A stretch of 64,000 bases of DNA from Lepidurus packardi (Eukaryota; Arthropoda; Branchiopoda; Notostraca; Triopsidae), in assembly GCA_023053545.1 (NCBI GenBank), contig JAKZAN010000235.1, positions 1 through 64,000 on the forward strand, written 5' to 3'. Of the stretch, positions 24,270 through 35,276 are shown piece by piece. Position 1 is the stretch's first letter, and each line of letters begins with the position of its first letter. Below the pieces are notes generated by a model, which was given only the letters and a program-made list of their open reading frames with translations, was not told the origin of the DNA and did no database searches. A program made the translations under genes and the position numbers.

Positions 24270-25711
24270 ATGCAGATCATATAAAACCCCATACAGCATA
24301 AGAATGCGATAGTTCAAGCATACTCCGACCCCACTGTACTTCGTCCCTACGAAGAACTCTTGTTTATTCTTGACTCTAAAGTAACCTAAAACAATCTCAA
24401 TATTCCTCCCGTCATCAATCAATCCTCCATGAACTCTCAAAGTGCGTCAACCACAAATGTGATCGTAATGTCTCCCGCGAACTCTTCACCCAATCCATGA
24501 CCCCTCAGAGTCTCTCTAGCATCGAACGTATGACTGAGAAGTATGTTTAGAACCTCGAAACCACCCGCATCTGTACCTAGCGCGAAGAGATCAAACTCAA
24601 CAATCTGCATATCCGCCAGAGATAGATTTAACAATAATCCAAAAAGACAATAGCAGTACCCACAGTTTTCCTCACACTTTACCACGCTACAATCCATTCA
24701 CACTTCTCGCAAGTTCCCATATTCTCCTACAAAATCGATCCGTCTCCCATCCCTTAAACTACGATCGTCAATGAACTACACCCCATATTGAATGATAGCT
24801 ATACCTTTGAGCTACCTGATGATCGGTTCGATATTGTGTTCTTCGAATCTGGTGTACAAATCTATCGCTGGAGCTTCACAGGGTATGATAAAAAAAGTGG
24901 TCAGGAGTATCCCTACAATATCCGAGCGGAGGGAATCTAAGTGGGTCTCAAAATCAAATACTTAAACCGTGAGCAATAACTGAGAGAAGGTTCTGTGAAG
25001 ATAGTCGAGGACATCCAAGCTGCTCAGAGGATGAAGAGTAATGCTAGCGATGCCTATACCAAACTTAGAAGATTCTAGCCTTTCTGTCTTGGACAGATGC
25101 CCCCTGAGCCTGCAGTAGTGGTGGCGAGTGTCACTGAAACTGGAACTTTATTTAGTTTCACTTCATTGCTCATCAGAGGAGTCCCCTGCCTCGGCAAACA
25201 TGTGAGAAACTACTATTACGGTTGCATCATGCTGTGTCTTCTAGAGATGTTAGCTTCACTATATATCGCCTTGCCGCTGATCAACGTATAAAAACAGCCA
25301 TTATTTCGATCTTTTCATTGCTATAAACATACATTTTGTGTAGTTAGTGCCGATATTTTACAGTTTGTTCTTGATGCATAGCAGAGAGACAATACAGATC
25401 GGCATCCGGCTCTGGACTGTGTTTCTCTTCTCGGTTCTCGTGATCGTGAATAATGTCTTCGGAGCATTCCTGAATCTCGGACCCATTCCTGATCCATCAT
25501 TACGGTCACTCCTATTCGTAGACATCGTGGCAGAAGTAATATAAAGAAATCCCAACTCCCAACGATATACCTTTATCTATTTAATATTATTTTTTAGGTT
25601 ATTTGCCTGTTTCTGCTCTGGATGACTGTGATTAGAAAAGTGTAGTTTGAGAGCCAAATCGAAGAACTGCTGTAGAGAAAAACTATAGTCAATACTTATG
25701 ACTCTATCTGA
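24270..25711 (+). CDS. Multi-pass membrane protein with large soluble N-terminal domain
   Basis: Four exons (24270-24380, 24443-25285, 25344-25535, 25598-25711) with introns of 62, 58 and 62 nt, all in phase 0 and GTA to AG; 419 codons. Residues 1-300 are soluble: a helical charged part (ENLETTRICTEREEIKLNN) and then what reads like a beta-rich domain (YTFELPDDRFDIVFFESGVQ, RWSFTGYDKKSGQEYPYNI). The last 120 residues contain about four hydrophobic segments (GCIMLCLLEMLASLYIALPLI, FYSLFLM, LWTVFLFSVLVIVNNVF, VICLFLLWMTVI) and a short charged tail. The introns fall within or between the membrane segments. I recognise no family. A channel or receptor-like role is conceivable but not shown. Confidence 0.7.
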
Positions 25712-26152
25712 TTGGAATATAGGATGATTGATATACTGTGTCTTGTAATTATGGGTATTATTGGGTATTTCTTTTAAGTTTACTGTTTATTTTGTGGTTT
25801 TTCATTATTGACTGCAGGCAGACTAACCGTGTGTTATGATAAACACAATTCCAATCGAATATCCTCCTAATCATCATCCTTCCCCTTGTTCGTCCCCCGT
25901 CAATATCAAAAATCCACCTAGGAAATATCTATATTTTTTACTTCTCAACTGTTTCATAAAAAACAATAAAATCACCGCACAAAAAACAATCATATTAACA
26001 GCATTCCCCTCCCACAAAAAATACTCATGATTGATTCTACTAACAATAAAATTATCCCAATATCTCAACGAAACATCTATATTCATATATATATACTTAT
26101 TAATAACACACTAAAAAATACATATTCATTCATACAGACATACACACAGAAA
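25712..26152. other. Non-coding AT-rich spacer
   Basis: Spacer between two plus-strand genes, AT-rich. No gene or RNA recognised. Confidence 0.6.
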
Positions 26153-27238
26153 ATGAGTTTCGTCAAACAAGTCTGCGATGGTTATAGCAAGAACACCCTC
26201 ATCGGCAACTGGAACTAGGAAAAACAATATCCCTCCCAACCCTTTAGAGACAATCTTGCAAAAGCTGCCAGACCCATATAAGTAGACATCGCCACACAGC
26301 AAGATGGCAAAGGGTTCCAACGACCACTCCCTCGACTCGAAAGAAGAACCAAATGGGACACTAAAAACCTCATCCCCGATGACGGATTCGTAAGAAACCA
26401 AAAGCATCAATTGTTACACAATATTTATTTCATAATGTAAATCCTAACAGAGAGAGTACAAATCCCGCTCCCAACTTGACTACCCACATGGGCAAATAGA
26501 ATCCTACATGAAAGCCATCCATAAACCCCTGGACAAAAATATTGATCCCTCAAAGGCCACACCCTTCCACCCTAGCACCGAACACAAGAATGCAGCATAT
26601 GATTATAAGATGCTGACCATCGGTAACATCAAGCAACAGGAGAATGCGAACCAGAATGACAGAGAAGTACCCATGAACAAAACTGGGTTCAGGTCGACTT
26701 TCCAAATACACGATGGCAACCAGAAGAAGCTATTCGCCGAGACCACCTACGGACAGAGTTATGCGACGGGTTGGAGGAACCAGAGCTCAGTAAGTGAGTT
26801 CAACAAGACTGCCCATGATATCGCGAGAGACACGCGTACCCGGAATGAAAGACCAGCTGGTAGCTTCAGCCAAGTGAAGAACGAAGCTGTGAAGCTGATC
26901 ACTACGATGTACTGCGAAAACAAAAAGCAAAGTAATCACTCAATTTTTACGACCAAAAATCTAATAAAACATACTTATCAGGTTCCGATATTAAGTAAGA
27001 CACGAGTGTTCAAAGAAGCTGGCTGCCTTTCCGAGACAGGTCCCTAACCCATGGCATGGGCAAGACAGCCACCCAATTCGCGTTCGGGAGACCCAATACT
27101 AACGATATCCAGACGAACACTAATATGAACATCGGAGTGCACAACCTCCACCCCAAATAGGTGAGTACCGGTTTCTACAGACACGTGCGCCAGGAGGATG
27201 TGACAATCCAGCACAACAAACCATTTTCCCAAAAATGA
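26153..27238 (+). CDS. Candidate axonemal (microtubule inner) protein with GNW-EE motif; one apparent frame break
   Basis: Exons about 26153-26390, 26451-26931 and 26982-27238, introns of 60 and 50 nt. The N-terminus SKNTLIGNWNEEKQYPSQPF resembles the VLxGNWxEE motif seen in the ciliary protein CFAP107, and the protein is polar with short Y/P/W-rich phrases (QSYATGWRNQSS, STGFYRHVRQEDV), a style common in proteins lining axonemal doublets. The first Glu of the motif is TAG. Reading from the ATG, the frame must shift once near 26338-26345 (around a GAAAAG stretch) to reach the frame RRTKWDTKNLIPDDGF that joins exon 2 in phase. This may be a sequencing or assembly error, a missed tiny intron, or a real shift. 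Function is inferred from weak motif likeness only. Confidence 0.55.
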
Positions 27239-27419
27239 GCTTTCCCTCAGTCGATTAATATACACATATATTGGAGCAGATCTCTGTTGTTTTTATTACC
27301 CAAATCTTTTTATTTTATTCTTTCCTAAGAATCATCAACTGTTCTTTTGGATTCACAATTAGAGTAAAAATGAATAACAAGAATTATGGTCATCATTGCA
27401 TCCATCATCTGAATTATCA

Positions 27420-28622
27420 TCATTGTATCTTCCAGTTGAAGAGTTACTTTATAGCTAGCAGCCAGACCATGTAGGGAAGTAGTAGAGGAACCAGACACAA
27501 CATTTTAAGAGGGGTTGCCAACATCACACCCCACATATGGGTCATCACTACCTATTAATGGCCGCGCATCAGGTCTGTAATGTTTAGACTACCCAGCCCC
27601 AAAGACTCGTATGACAGCACTTTCCTAACCCTCTTCGAACCTGTACGATCTTTGATACTTAGCTCTACTTCAGAAATAGAATTGTTATTGTGTGCTCGAT
27701 TGATCTCGATGAAGCCATAGTTGGAGTCAACGAATCTATCATCAGATGTACTATAGGTATGAGGGAAGAACTCACGCACAAAGGTATCCGCAGCCATGGT
27801 GTGGTCTGCTGCTGAAAAACTCAGACCACTTGAAGTTATTTCGTTGAGACCCTCTCTTGCGCCGATCTATCCAAAATGCACATCTCCTGACATCATGACT
27901 GCATGGATAGCATACTTCTTTAATAGTCTATACATACGGGTTCTGGATTCAGGAGCCCATTTCTCAGTGATAGGCCTGTCATCGTATATGAACTGTACTC
28001 CTGAACCAATCAGGAATAAGTCCCCTGGCTTGTTTTTCTGAAATTTTCCCTACAGCCAATCCCAGTCAGTCTCGTCTAAAGTATGATTTTTGGTCCTATG
28101 TGAGCGTATGTCTATAAGCAGGAGATGCACGTCATCAGCCACTTGGATATACTGGCTAATGCTGTCAGGAATTTCAGGTTTTATTGCGAACTCCTCAGTG
28201 AATATCTTAAAGATCGAGCTCTTCTGCGGGTTATTAGCCCCTCCATTGTTCATATTAAAGTCGTGGTCGTCCCACACCACCCTGAGCTTTGTGCCAGCGT
28301 TGATAAGACTTTGCATTTCAGGGGAATAGAGGTTCATCCTGATTTTTCTGCGGATCTCGCTTTGATTGAGTTCAGGCTGCCACTTGCTGGGGTATCCGAG
28401 TTTGTCGATATAGGCGAAATCCCCCAATACCACAAAGTAATCAGGTGTGTCTTTTTGGATCGTGGTGAACATGGTGAGTGGGTGTGACTCGAAGAACCTG
28501 TTGCATGAGCCGAAGGCAATCCTGATATTCTTTTTGCTCAACTATTGTGTTTTTTAGATCTCGGCAGAAGCTACTAGCAGAACCAAAAAAGCGATAAAAC
28601 TGGGTATGGCAGCCATTTTCAT
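27420..28622 (-). CDS. Secreted/membrane PhoD-like metallophosphatase
   Basis: A 400-codon single exon encoding an extracytoplasmic metal-dependent phosphoesterase of the PhoD/alkaline-phosphatase-D type. A signal peptide is obvious (MKMAAIPSFIAFLVLLVASA). Motifs in order: IAFGSCNR, YFVVLGDFAYIDK, RVVWDDHDFNMNNGG, HLLLIDIRSHR and MSGDVHFGEIG, which together give the Asp, Asn and His ligands of the metal site. The E of GDVHFGEI is a TAG at 27867-27869. The C-terminus has a hydrophobic segment (LVPLLLPYMVWLLAI), so the enzyme may be membrane-anchored. ATG 28622 is used; 28616 is also possible. It is followed at its 5' side by a gene on the same strand ending 134 bases away. Confidence 0.88.
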
Positions 28623-28756
28623 TAGTTTTGGATTAGCCTCAATATCAATCTATCTAAAACATTATACATATATCGTAAGAAAAACCAATATACACACATG
28701 TGTATGGTGACAGTAATAGAAACTAAAAAGAAATAAAAATTTGTATTATCCTATCA

Positions 28757-30055
28757 TCATTTATGGACATCAGCGATAAGGATATCGAGTCTTTGTCGGA
28801 TTTGTCGACTTTATGCCTCAAGTTCTAGCTCCCACTGACCAAGAGATCCAGCATGCTGCCGTACTTTCTAGTCGAGTGAACTGAGTCTCTGCGCGTAGCC
28901 TTCCACTATTGGTTCCACTTTTTGGTTTTTGAGCTGGTTTCCCAAACTAAACACATCCAGTAGCTTGTCTTCGAGTTTCCTCATCTCCACCAAATACTTC
29001 TTACGTAGTCCACTAATATCTTGTTTAAGACTGTGCCACCGATCCTCCAAGTATCTCACTTGTGTTTCTGCCAACTTGAGGTCTTCTAAATTAGAGGGCA
29101 ACCAAGTACCCATGAATGATTTCATTTTGTCTATTTTCTGGGACAACCGACCATGTCTGTGATCCAAATGTGCCTGCTGCTAGGTATGGAAACGGTCCAA
29201 TTCATCAAGAAATACTCCTTCCTCAGCCACCCCCACCCACAAACTCTGTTCCTCTACCGTTCTCACAAGACTTTCTTCCCGAACCAACTACCCATACTTC
29301 AAGGATATCGCTTCTTTCCGTTTCTTGTCATGTCTGTCTCATTAAAAAACTCGAACTAGCCCTTTACCAAAAATGAATCATCAATCTGATATGAATGGTT
29401 ACATGTATTCGAGTTAACAGCGTAGGGTGCCCAGATGATGGTACGCTTTGTTGATGTTTGCTCTGTACTTCGTCAAAGCACTGGCTATCTGTTTGTTTAG
29501 TAATTACTAGAGTGGCTTTTTCTGGTTTGCGGCTGTCTCTTCGAAGCATTGCTCCAGTGCCGACTGCATCTATTTTTTGCTGGATTCAGTCTTCTGGTTT
29601 ACAGACTTGAATAGGGCTTCGCCCTCATCATTGATGAGTTTCTCGCGATAGTTTTTACACTCTGCGAGTTTGGCTTCTAAGTCGCGGTTGAAGTTGCGGA
29701 TCTGCGTGAGGCTGGAGTTAATGGTTTTGAAATTTCTCTAGACTGGGTTGTTAGGTGTGCCTATCACGCCAGACACACTCAAGGAAAACTCCTGCTCGAC
29801 TTTCTGGCATGCTTTGCCTGCCTAGAAGAGGCTATTGTTGAGAGATTTGACTGACTGTTCTGTCTTGCGAACAAGGGGTAGAGCATCCAAGAGCTGGACG
29901 AGTTCTGCCAACTGGTGCTGGTTTTGGGAGAGACCATTGAGTTGGGTTTCAAGAGTGGTCACTCTTTGTTGAGTATCATCAGAAAGAAGCGGATGGGACC
30001 TCGATTGGGCCTTTATTGTGAGGGAGGGTTGTTCGGAATGCCTATCACGATACAT
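28757..30055 (-). CDS. Long coiled-coil protein, unknown function
   Basis: Exons 29403-30055 and 28757-29333, intron 69 nt (GTAACC to GACAG), 409 codons. Not recognised. Nearly the whole length is helical coiled coil: QQRVTTLETQLNGLSQNQH near residue 30, LTQIRNFNRDLEAKLAEC near 120, then after the intron TEQQAHLDHRHGRLSQKID and LRKKYLVEMRKLEDKLLDV. In the centre a more hydrophobic phrase, QSLWVGVAEEGVFLDELDRF, breaks the coil and may be a specific contact site. Spectrin-like or kinetochore/nucleoporin-like helical bundles would look similar. Several coil Glu are TAA/TAG. Confidence 0.72.
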
Positions 30056-30236
30056 TTTTTATCTAAATATATATTTTTTTATTTTAAAATGATCAGAGTA
30101 ATTTGAAAAATAAATAAAATCGTATTAAATAATGAAAAGTAAATCTAGATAGATGATGTTTGGTTTGGGAAAAAAGGGGGGGGATTAGATAGAGAGGGGT
30201 GTCTATACATATGAGAGTATCTGAGAGGATCATCTG

Positions 30237-31061
30237 TCACATTTTACTATGGTTGTCCAGTGCTTATCTCTTGATCCTATAGGGCGAACTATAGACATCT
30301 ACAGGTTCTCTATTTTTGATGACAGGCCTTGCCAAAAACATCTTCCTTGCCTCCTCCAAACTCCAAGCAACAATATTCCCCTCATTCTATGATTTCTCTT
30401 TTTCCGATTCGAAGTTCATGTTCTGGTTTCCGAAAGAAGGTGAACTATCCCACGCATTCACAATCATCTACTACTACTTATCTTGGCTGTTGTGCTTCTG
30501 ATTTTCATCTCCTTCTCCCTTCCCTTCCTCATCTTCATCGTCATTATCAAACAGCAATATCTTGTTATCCTATGAATGTCTGTCGGATTCTAATCTTTAG
30601 AACAGTCTCCTTGATTTTGGGTTTTCCTCTGAACAGTGCTATAACTCGTAATATAAGGCATCCTGGCTGGTTTGACTCATCCGATTGACTTAGAGCAGTC
30701 TCTGATTGATACTCTATATACTCTGGTGTTTCGGACATGACTGATAACCCAGAAGCATTGCATTGGAGGATGTCCTCACATCTTATTGTGTTTCTTCCTC
30801 AGTCGTCAATGTTTCTGGACGATGATGTCTTTTGGGAGTAAAGTTATGATGATTATGGTAGGATGTATCCCGAGTAGTCGTCCTGAGGAAAATGGGAGGA
30901 TACTTGACAGGCAGGGATTGCTTGGATTGCGAATGGTAATTATGGTTGGTGATGGTAGCAGGGACAGGGGCTGATGCTTTGCGGACAGTGGGGATGAGGT
31001 CTTAGACGATGAGGATCTAGGGTTTGGTTTGGGATCTGTTTTTATTATGATTAATGAACAT
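30237..31061 (-). CDS. Unknown acidic/basic low-complexity protein
   Basis: A single exon of 274 codons, ATG 31061 to TGA 30237. No family recognised. The first 20 residues include a hydrophobic strand PEILIVEDLIPTV; its ILIVEDL is reminiscent of the first strand of response-regulator receivers, but nothing else of that fold follows. Residues 30-90 are basic and rich in N, H, Y, P and T. Residues 165-200 are strongly acidic (FDNDDEDEEGKGEGDENQ). The C-terminal 60 residues look folded (IVAWSLEEARKMFLARPVI, DVYSSPYRIKREA). The opposite strand is also open in places but has worse composition. Confidence 0.6.
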
Positions 31062-31399
31062 AATAAACAATGAGTCAATTAAAAATTATCAGAACAATAA
31101 TGCAAATAATAATGCTCTTCCCAAAAATATGTGTGTTGTGTGTATGTGTGTAGATGATTATTTTTTCTCATTATAAATTTATCTGTTTTTTTATCATCAT
31201 TAGATTTAGCTATTGTCTATGGAGGTTGATGATATTAAGTCGGCAAAGTTTTAAACTATCTGGAATGTACTTTTTTTATTAAAATCCTGAATTCAGTTGC
31301 CCTTTTTTTGAAATGTCTTGTTCTGGTTTTCTGTCATTCCTGTTTATATTGTCGCTAGACACTCTAATTCTCACCTTCCTTTGTCCAGTAATATTTTTA
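31062..31399. other. Non-coding AT-rich spacer
   Basis: Spacer between two minus-strand genes; a short GTGTGTTGTGTGTATGTGTGT stretch lies at 31131-31152. No gene seen. Confidence 0.55.
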
Positions 31400-32068
31400 T
31401 CAATTTCTGGTGGTGTGTCGGGATATCGCCCTTGCTACCGATTCTTTGTTAACTCTCAGATTCATTTTCCTGGGCTTAAGAGTATTGCTCTTCATTATCT
31501 TCGATGAGGATATCGTGGTTGCATTAAAAGTATCACTGTCCTCCCAAATGCGTAGAACAGGCTGCGGAGCAGTATACCTCAGTAGAATCTGATGCAGCTT
31601 AGTTTTATCCACCTTAAAATGCATTTTTTTCGGTTTTGGTGTATATCCAATGTCTCTGTTATTTGTATGTTCGTACAAATTTAGAGTCGGGAACAGGCTA
31701 TTTGCCTGGAGCATAGTATCGTTGAGTAATCTGTAGGGGCTATTATTGGCGCAAAGTATAGTAAAACCCCCGGAGCCCCTGAAAGTAGCCCTACTCTTCA
31801 ATGTTTTGAAGGACTTGTAGAAGGAGTTCTTGCTTGAAGACATATCGCTGCTGATGTTGAGACTGAGTTATTCGTCTTCCGATTCGGAGTGGTCTAGATA
31901 GGGATAGGAGTTCCTGTAGGGCGAGTAAGGATGTGGGGAGGATGATAATGGGGATTCCTGGAGAGTGGAAGTGGACTCGGACGAATAGGCTGCGAGGATG
32001 CGTCGTATGGAATCTTTGCTAACTCGGAAATGGAATGACTTGGGTGTCAGTTTCGGATGATGGAGCAT
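31400..32068 (-). CDS. Protein with three copies of a PKxxxxKVxK repeat
   Basis: A single exon of 222 codons. I do not know this family. It contains three copies of a 20-21-residue unit: PKSFHFRVSKDSIRRILAAY near residue 9, PKKMHFKVDKTKLHQILLRY near 145, and PRKMNLRVNKESVARAISRH near 199. The consensus is P-[KR]-x-[MF]-[HN]-[FL]-[KR]-V-x-K-[DTE]-x-[ILV]-x-x-[IA]-[IL]. Between the first two copies there is a Ser/Pro/Tyr-rich linker with an acidic patch (HSESEDEELS) and a small globular-looking part (GGFTILCANNSPYRLL). The unit looks like a short strand followed by an amphipathic helix, which suits a repeated peptide ligand for one partner. Confidence 0.7.
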
Positions 32069-32364
32069 GATGATGTGATATTATTTTTAGTTTTCTAATG
32101 TTTGTATATTATATTTCAATTTTTTTAATAAAGAAAATGACTGATAGGTTGGGGTTTTTTTAGTACAATAACAATAATAGAAGTTACTGTTAAGAAAATA
32201 AAGAGAAAATATAAATACTATATATATAGTATGATATTTATTTTCTGTATTTCGTATATAATGGTTGGTATATCTTTTTTTTATTATTTTTGATGGATTG
32301 TCACTTTTGTAGACTATAGTGAGGGAGTGAGTGAGGGTGAGTGAGTGGGTTATCCCTTTCTTAC

Positions 32365-33621
32365 TCAGAAAGCAGAATAGATTTACCACCGGTGCTGGAT
32401 ATTGTCTCTCTTCTACTACTTATTCATACTCTTCGAACTCTACCACTCCACCACGGAACCCGATCCTTCCCTTTCTTCCATCATCCCCATCTTCTGGCTG
32501 CTTTCCAAAGAAACCATCACTCCCATATCCGATTTGTACATATCCTCATAGCATTGCATTTCTCGGGCCGTGTGACATGCTAGATACTATTGCTGGTTTT
32601 TATTCTTCAGTTGGGTATTCGTGCGTCGATGACCATATTAGCGATGTTTGCTGGCACCAGCTTTAGGGTCGGATGGGGCTGCTAACTATTCTTTACTGGC
32701 GATAGGCAGGGGTGCAGGGTTATCAACAGGGTTCTTCTTGATAGGGGTTAAGAGAACTTGTTGTTTTGCGATAATTTTGGCAGGATTAAGTTTATCCAAT
32801 AGATAAGAATTTTCTCTCCGAAGATACTTAGTCAGTTCGTATTCCTCTTCGAGTTTCAGAGTCAGTTTGAAGTTGCTATACTGTTTGGAGATGATCACCT
32901 GGATCTCGTCCTGAAGATCGAACTCCCCGTCCTTCAGTATCTCAGCGTAGTCGACGTAGGTTTTCTTGGCCAGCTTGGGCGCAAGATAGCCATCGTCGAG
33001 TATGGTGTTCTCAGGCCCCGAGGTATTCAGGAAGAACCAGTAGTTCTCCTTCTTGTTTGTTAGCTGTTCGACGTAGTCAATCGTGAACTCAATGTTCCTT
33101 GCGGTGTTGTTGATATCCTTGTGCTCTTTTGTGAGTTGTTTGAGTTATTTGGTAAGAAGGGCATTGAAGAGTTTGAGCTCCTCGAAATCTTTGAGATACT
33201 TATCCAGGTACAACAGATTATCCCTGCCCTTCTCAGTCAACCTGGATCTTTCGAACTCCTCTGCTGACATATGATCGGGTTTGCGTTTGCGGGGGTGTCG
33301 CATCCCGTGGTAGTTTTGCTATTTGTCGGATACCAATCTTCGCTGTTCCTGGATTTTCTATTCGTATTCCTGGAGTCTTTCCTTGCGGAGGTTGACTTCT
33401 TCGCTGGTGATCTGCTGGGTGATGAGTAGGTTGAGCCTGATGTCTTCGTACTGCTGGTAGGCTTGGACGGACTAAGTGAGGATGGCGTGCATTTGGGAGA
33501 TGCAGTTCTGCTGTTTGGGGTTGCTGTGGAGGGAGAGTGCTTCGAGGTTGAGGTTGATGAGGGTGTAGAAGTCCTGGACTTCTTCGTTGAGTTATTTGAT
33601 TGCGGTTTCGAGTGCGGCCAT
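32365..33621 (-). CDS. Coiled-coil protein of unknown function (3' end uncertain)
   Basis: From ATG 33621 the frame is open for 418 codons to TGA at 32365. The first 310 residues are clearly coding: helical coiled coil (VNLRKERLQEYEEKIQEQRR, LKLFNALLTKELKQLTKEHK) with a folded-looking middle (ENYWFFLNTSGPENTILDDG, TYVDYAEILKDGEFDLQDEI). A motif RHPRKRKPDHMSAEEFERSR may be a basic signal. After about residue 310 the composition becomes poor in this frame, while another frame (about 32303-32560) reads GYVQIGYGSDGFFGKQPEDG and EFEEYEEVVEERQYPAPVVN, which looks more coding. A short 3' intron that I could not place with confidence may join them. Treat 32600-33621 as firm and the end as open. Confidence 0.68.
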
Positions 33622-33940
33622 GGATTGTTATGACATACCTTTCTTCACTCTGTTTATGCTGGTTATAAATATTTATATATATATGTTTTCTGTGTTTATT
33701 TTTTGTTTATTTTCTTTTCTTTTCCTTTTCTATTTTTTGTTTGTTTTATTCCTTTTTTTAGTATTCTCATGATAAAGTCTTTTCGTAATATTATTTCATG
33801 GATTTGTGTAGATCTGTATTATATAGTTTTTGCAGTAGCCATTTGGAATAATATTCCGAACTAATCAAATCACACCCATTTGTTGTGATTACGTTTTTCA
33901 TCTCAATATCCATATCTGTCTCTGCAACTTCATTTTATTA

Positions 33941-34189
33941 TCAACTATCATACACTTAAGAATATTCCTCAGCTAGTTTTAATCGTTTCTCATTCTTCTT
34001 TGCATCTCTCCGATCCCTAGTCGATGGCATTACGTCGTCTCTTTCATCATCTCTTTCTGTACACTTTCTTACCCTTTTTAATCGATATTGTATCACTTGC
34101 ATTAGCTCTTCGAATTTCACGTTACTCTTCTCCTTTTTCTCGGTTTTCCTAAGACCTCCTTGATTATCGGGTTGGAAAAAATCCAACAC
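33941..34189 (-). CDS. Possible exon or small gene of charged protein
   Basis: An open frame with strongly coding-like, charged composition (FFQPDNQGGLRKTEKKEKSN, VIQYRLKRVRKCTERDDERD, KKNEKRLKLAEEYSE) ending in TGA at 33941. No ATG lies at its 5' side in this frame before a plus-strand reading frame takes over, so it may be the last exon of a gene whose first exon I cannot place (an ATG in another frame at about 34234, MFDMIDR, is a candidate). It is weak evidence and might instead be a broken gene. Confidence 0.3.
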
Positions 34190-34312
34190 TTTTTACAACA
34201 AAATATAATATATTTCGAAATTCTGTCTATCATATCGAACATGCTCTCGATTCAGCTATTCCACCCCCAGATGACCCGCTGATCTATCATTCCACCACCA
34301 TATCCAATCCGA

Positions 34313-34939
34313 ATGCTACCATTTAAATAGCAGATCTATACAGAAAAACCACAAAACTCTAAAATATTGTATTTCGGCTCAGCCAACCCCACGGGATATG
34401 ATCACAATTGTGATTTCGATGGATTGATTCGGAGGCCCAATCGACCCTTTTCTACAATTCGGGAGACGTACAAACATCTTTTTAACAAAAAATATAATCT
34501 GAGACAGTCCCTCGAACAGCTTAATCTCTTTTTATAGTTAGTTTTACACTCCCAATAAAAATCATATACATACCTCCCATTTCTCTAAAGTTTTCATTCC
34601 TTGATTCCACAACCATTAACACACAACTATTAAAAAACCTAATCTGCCCTTCTTTCGTTTATTACTGCATCATTATTCTAAAGTCATAAAAAAGCATCTT
34701 GTTTCATCTTGTCTGTGACTAACACACACAGAGATACCAATCCACTACGCAATTCCAAAGAATAATGCATCGGAAACACAAAAACCGATTTGCAACAAAC
34801 TCAATAGTCGCAGTATTAATTATAATAGAGCTAACTCCCTATTGAGTTGATCTTGCTGCCGACTTAAAGAACAGATAAGGATCGATAGCAAAAATTGATT
34901 ATGAGTGTCTATTTGAATGCAAAAATCAAAGAATAGTGA
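34313..34939 (+). CDS. Possible gene, first 85 codons plausible
   Basis: From ATG 34313 the frame stays open for 208 codons. The first 85 look coding (TEKPQNSKILYFGSANPTGY, FDGLIRRPNRPFSTIRETYK, NLRQSLEQLNLFLE). From about 34565 the DNA becomes AT-rich and the protein composition poor, so the gene probably ends or splices there, or the open stretch is chance. Its reverse strand is also open. Low confidence. Confidence 0.28.
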
Positions 34940-34994
34940 AGTAAAGAAGTAAAGTGCAATAGAAAATACATATATAACTGAACAGCCTCTGAGC

Positions 34995-35276
34995 ATGTCC
35001 TCTGAACAAAGCATCGTGCATGTTGAACTTGTTCCTGCACAGACCTGCGACCATGCTGAGTTTTACCCCAAACGTATCACCTAACTGACCAAACAGACTG
35101 TGTACCTAAAATATCATACACAAGCCTATTTCTCAGATGAAGATACTGGATAGGTTGCGCGGATTCCTGTTTATCCGCTTGTATCCTTGCTGTTTGGAAA
35201 CTTTGATAGCGAGTTCACAGTTAATCAATCTGATTTTGTCCTTTATAAGCTCCATGTCATTAGGTTGGGACTCTGA
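34995..35276 (+). CDS. Small protein, convergent and overlapping with its neighbour
   Basis: A 93-codon frame with balanced, coding-like composition (IVHVELVPAQTCDHAEFYPK, AYFSDEDTGEVARIPVYPLV, FTVNQSDFVLYKLHVIRLG). Its last 140 bases lie antisense to the 3' end of the minus-strand gene that stops at 35133. It could be the first exon of a longer gene, a genuine short gene, or a shadow. The GC rise at 34995-35130, outside the neighbouring gene, is the main argument that something is encoded here. Confidence 0.4.

Noticed and set aside
24270-24442. Reading the first exon of the four-TM gene straight through (ATG 24301 frame)
   Set aside because: Those frames hit TGA within 130 bases; the GTAACC...AAAG intron gives a phase-consistent four-exon gene.
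30237-31061. Response-regulator receiver domain (ILIVEDL)
   Set aside because: Only one strand-like phrase matches; there is no phospho-acceptor Asp, Thr or Lys pattern in the rest of the protein.
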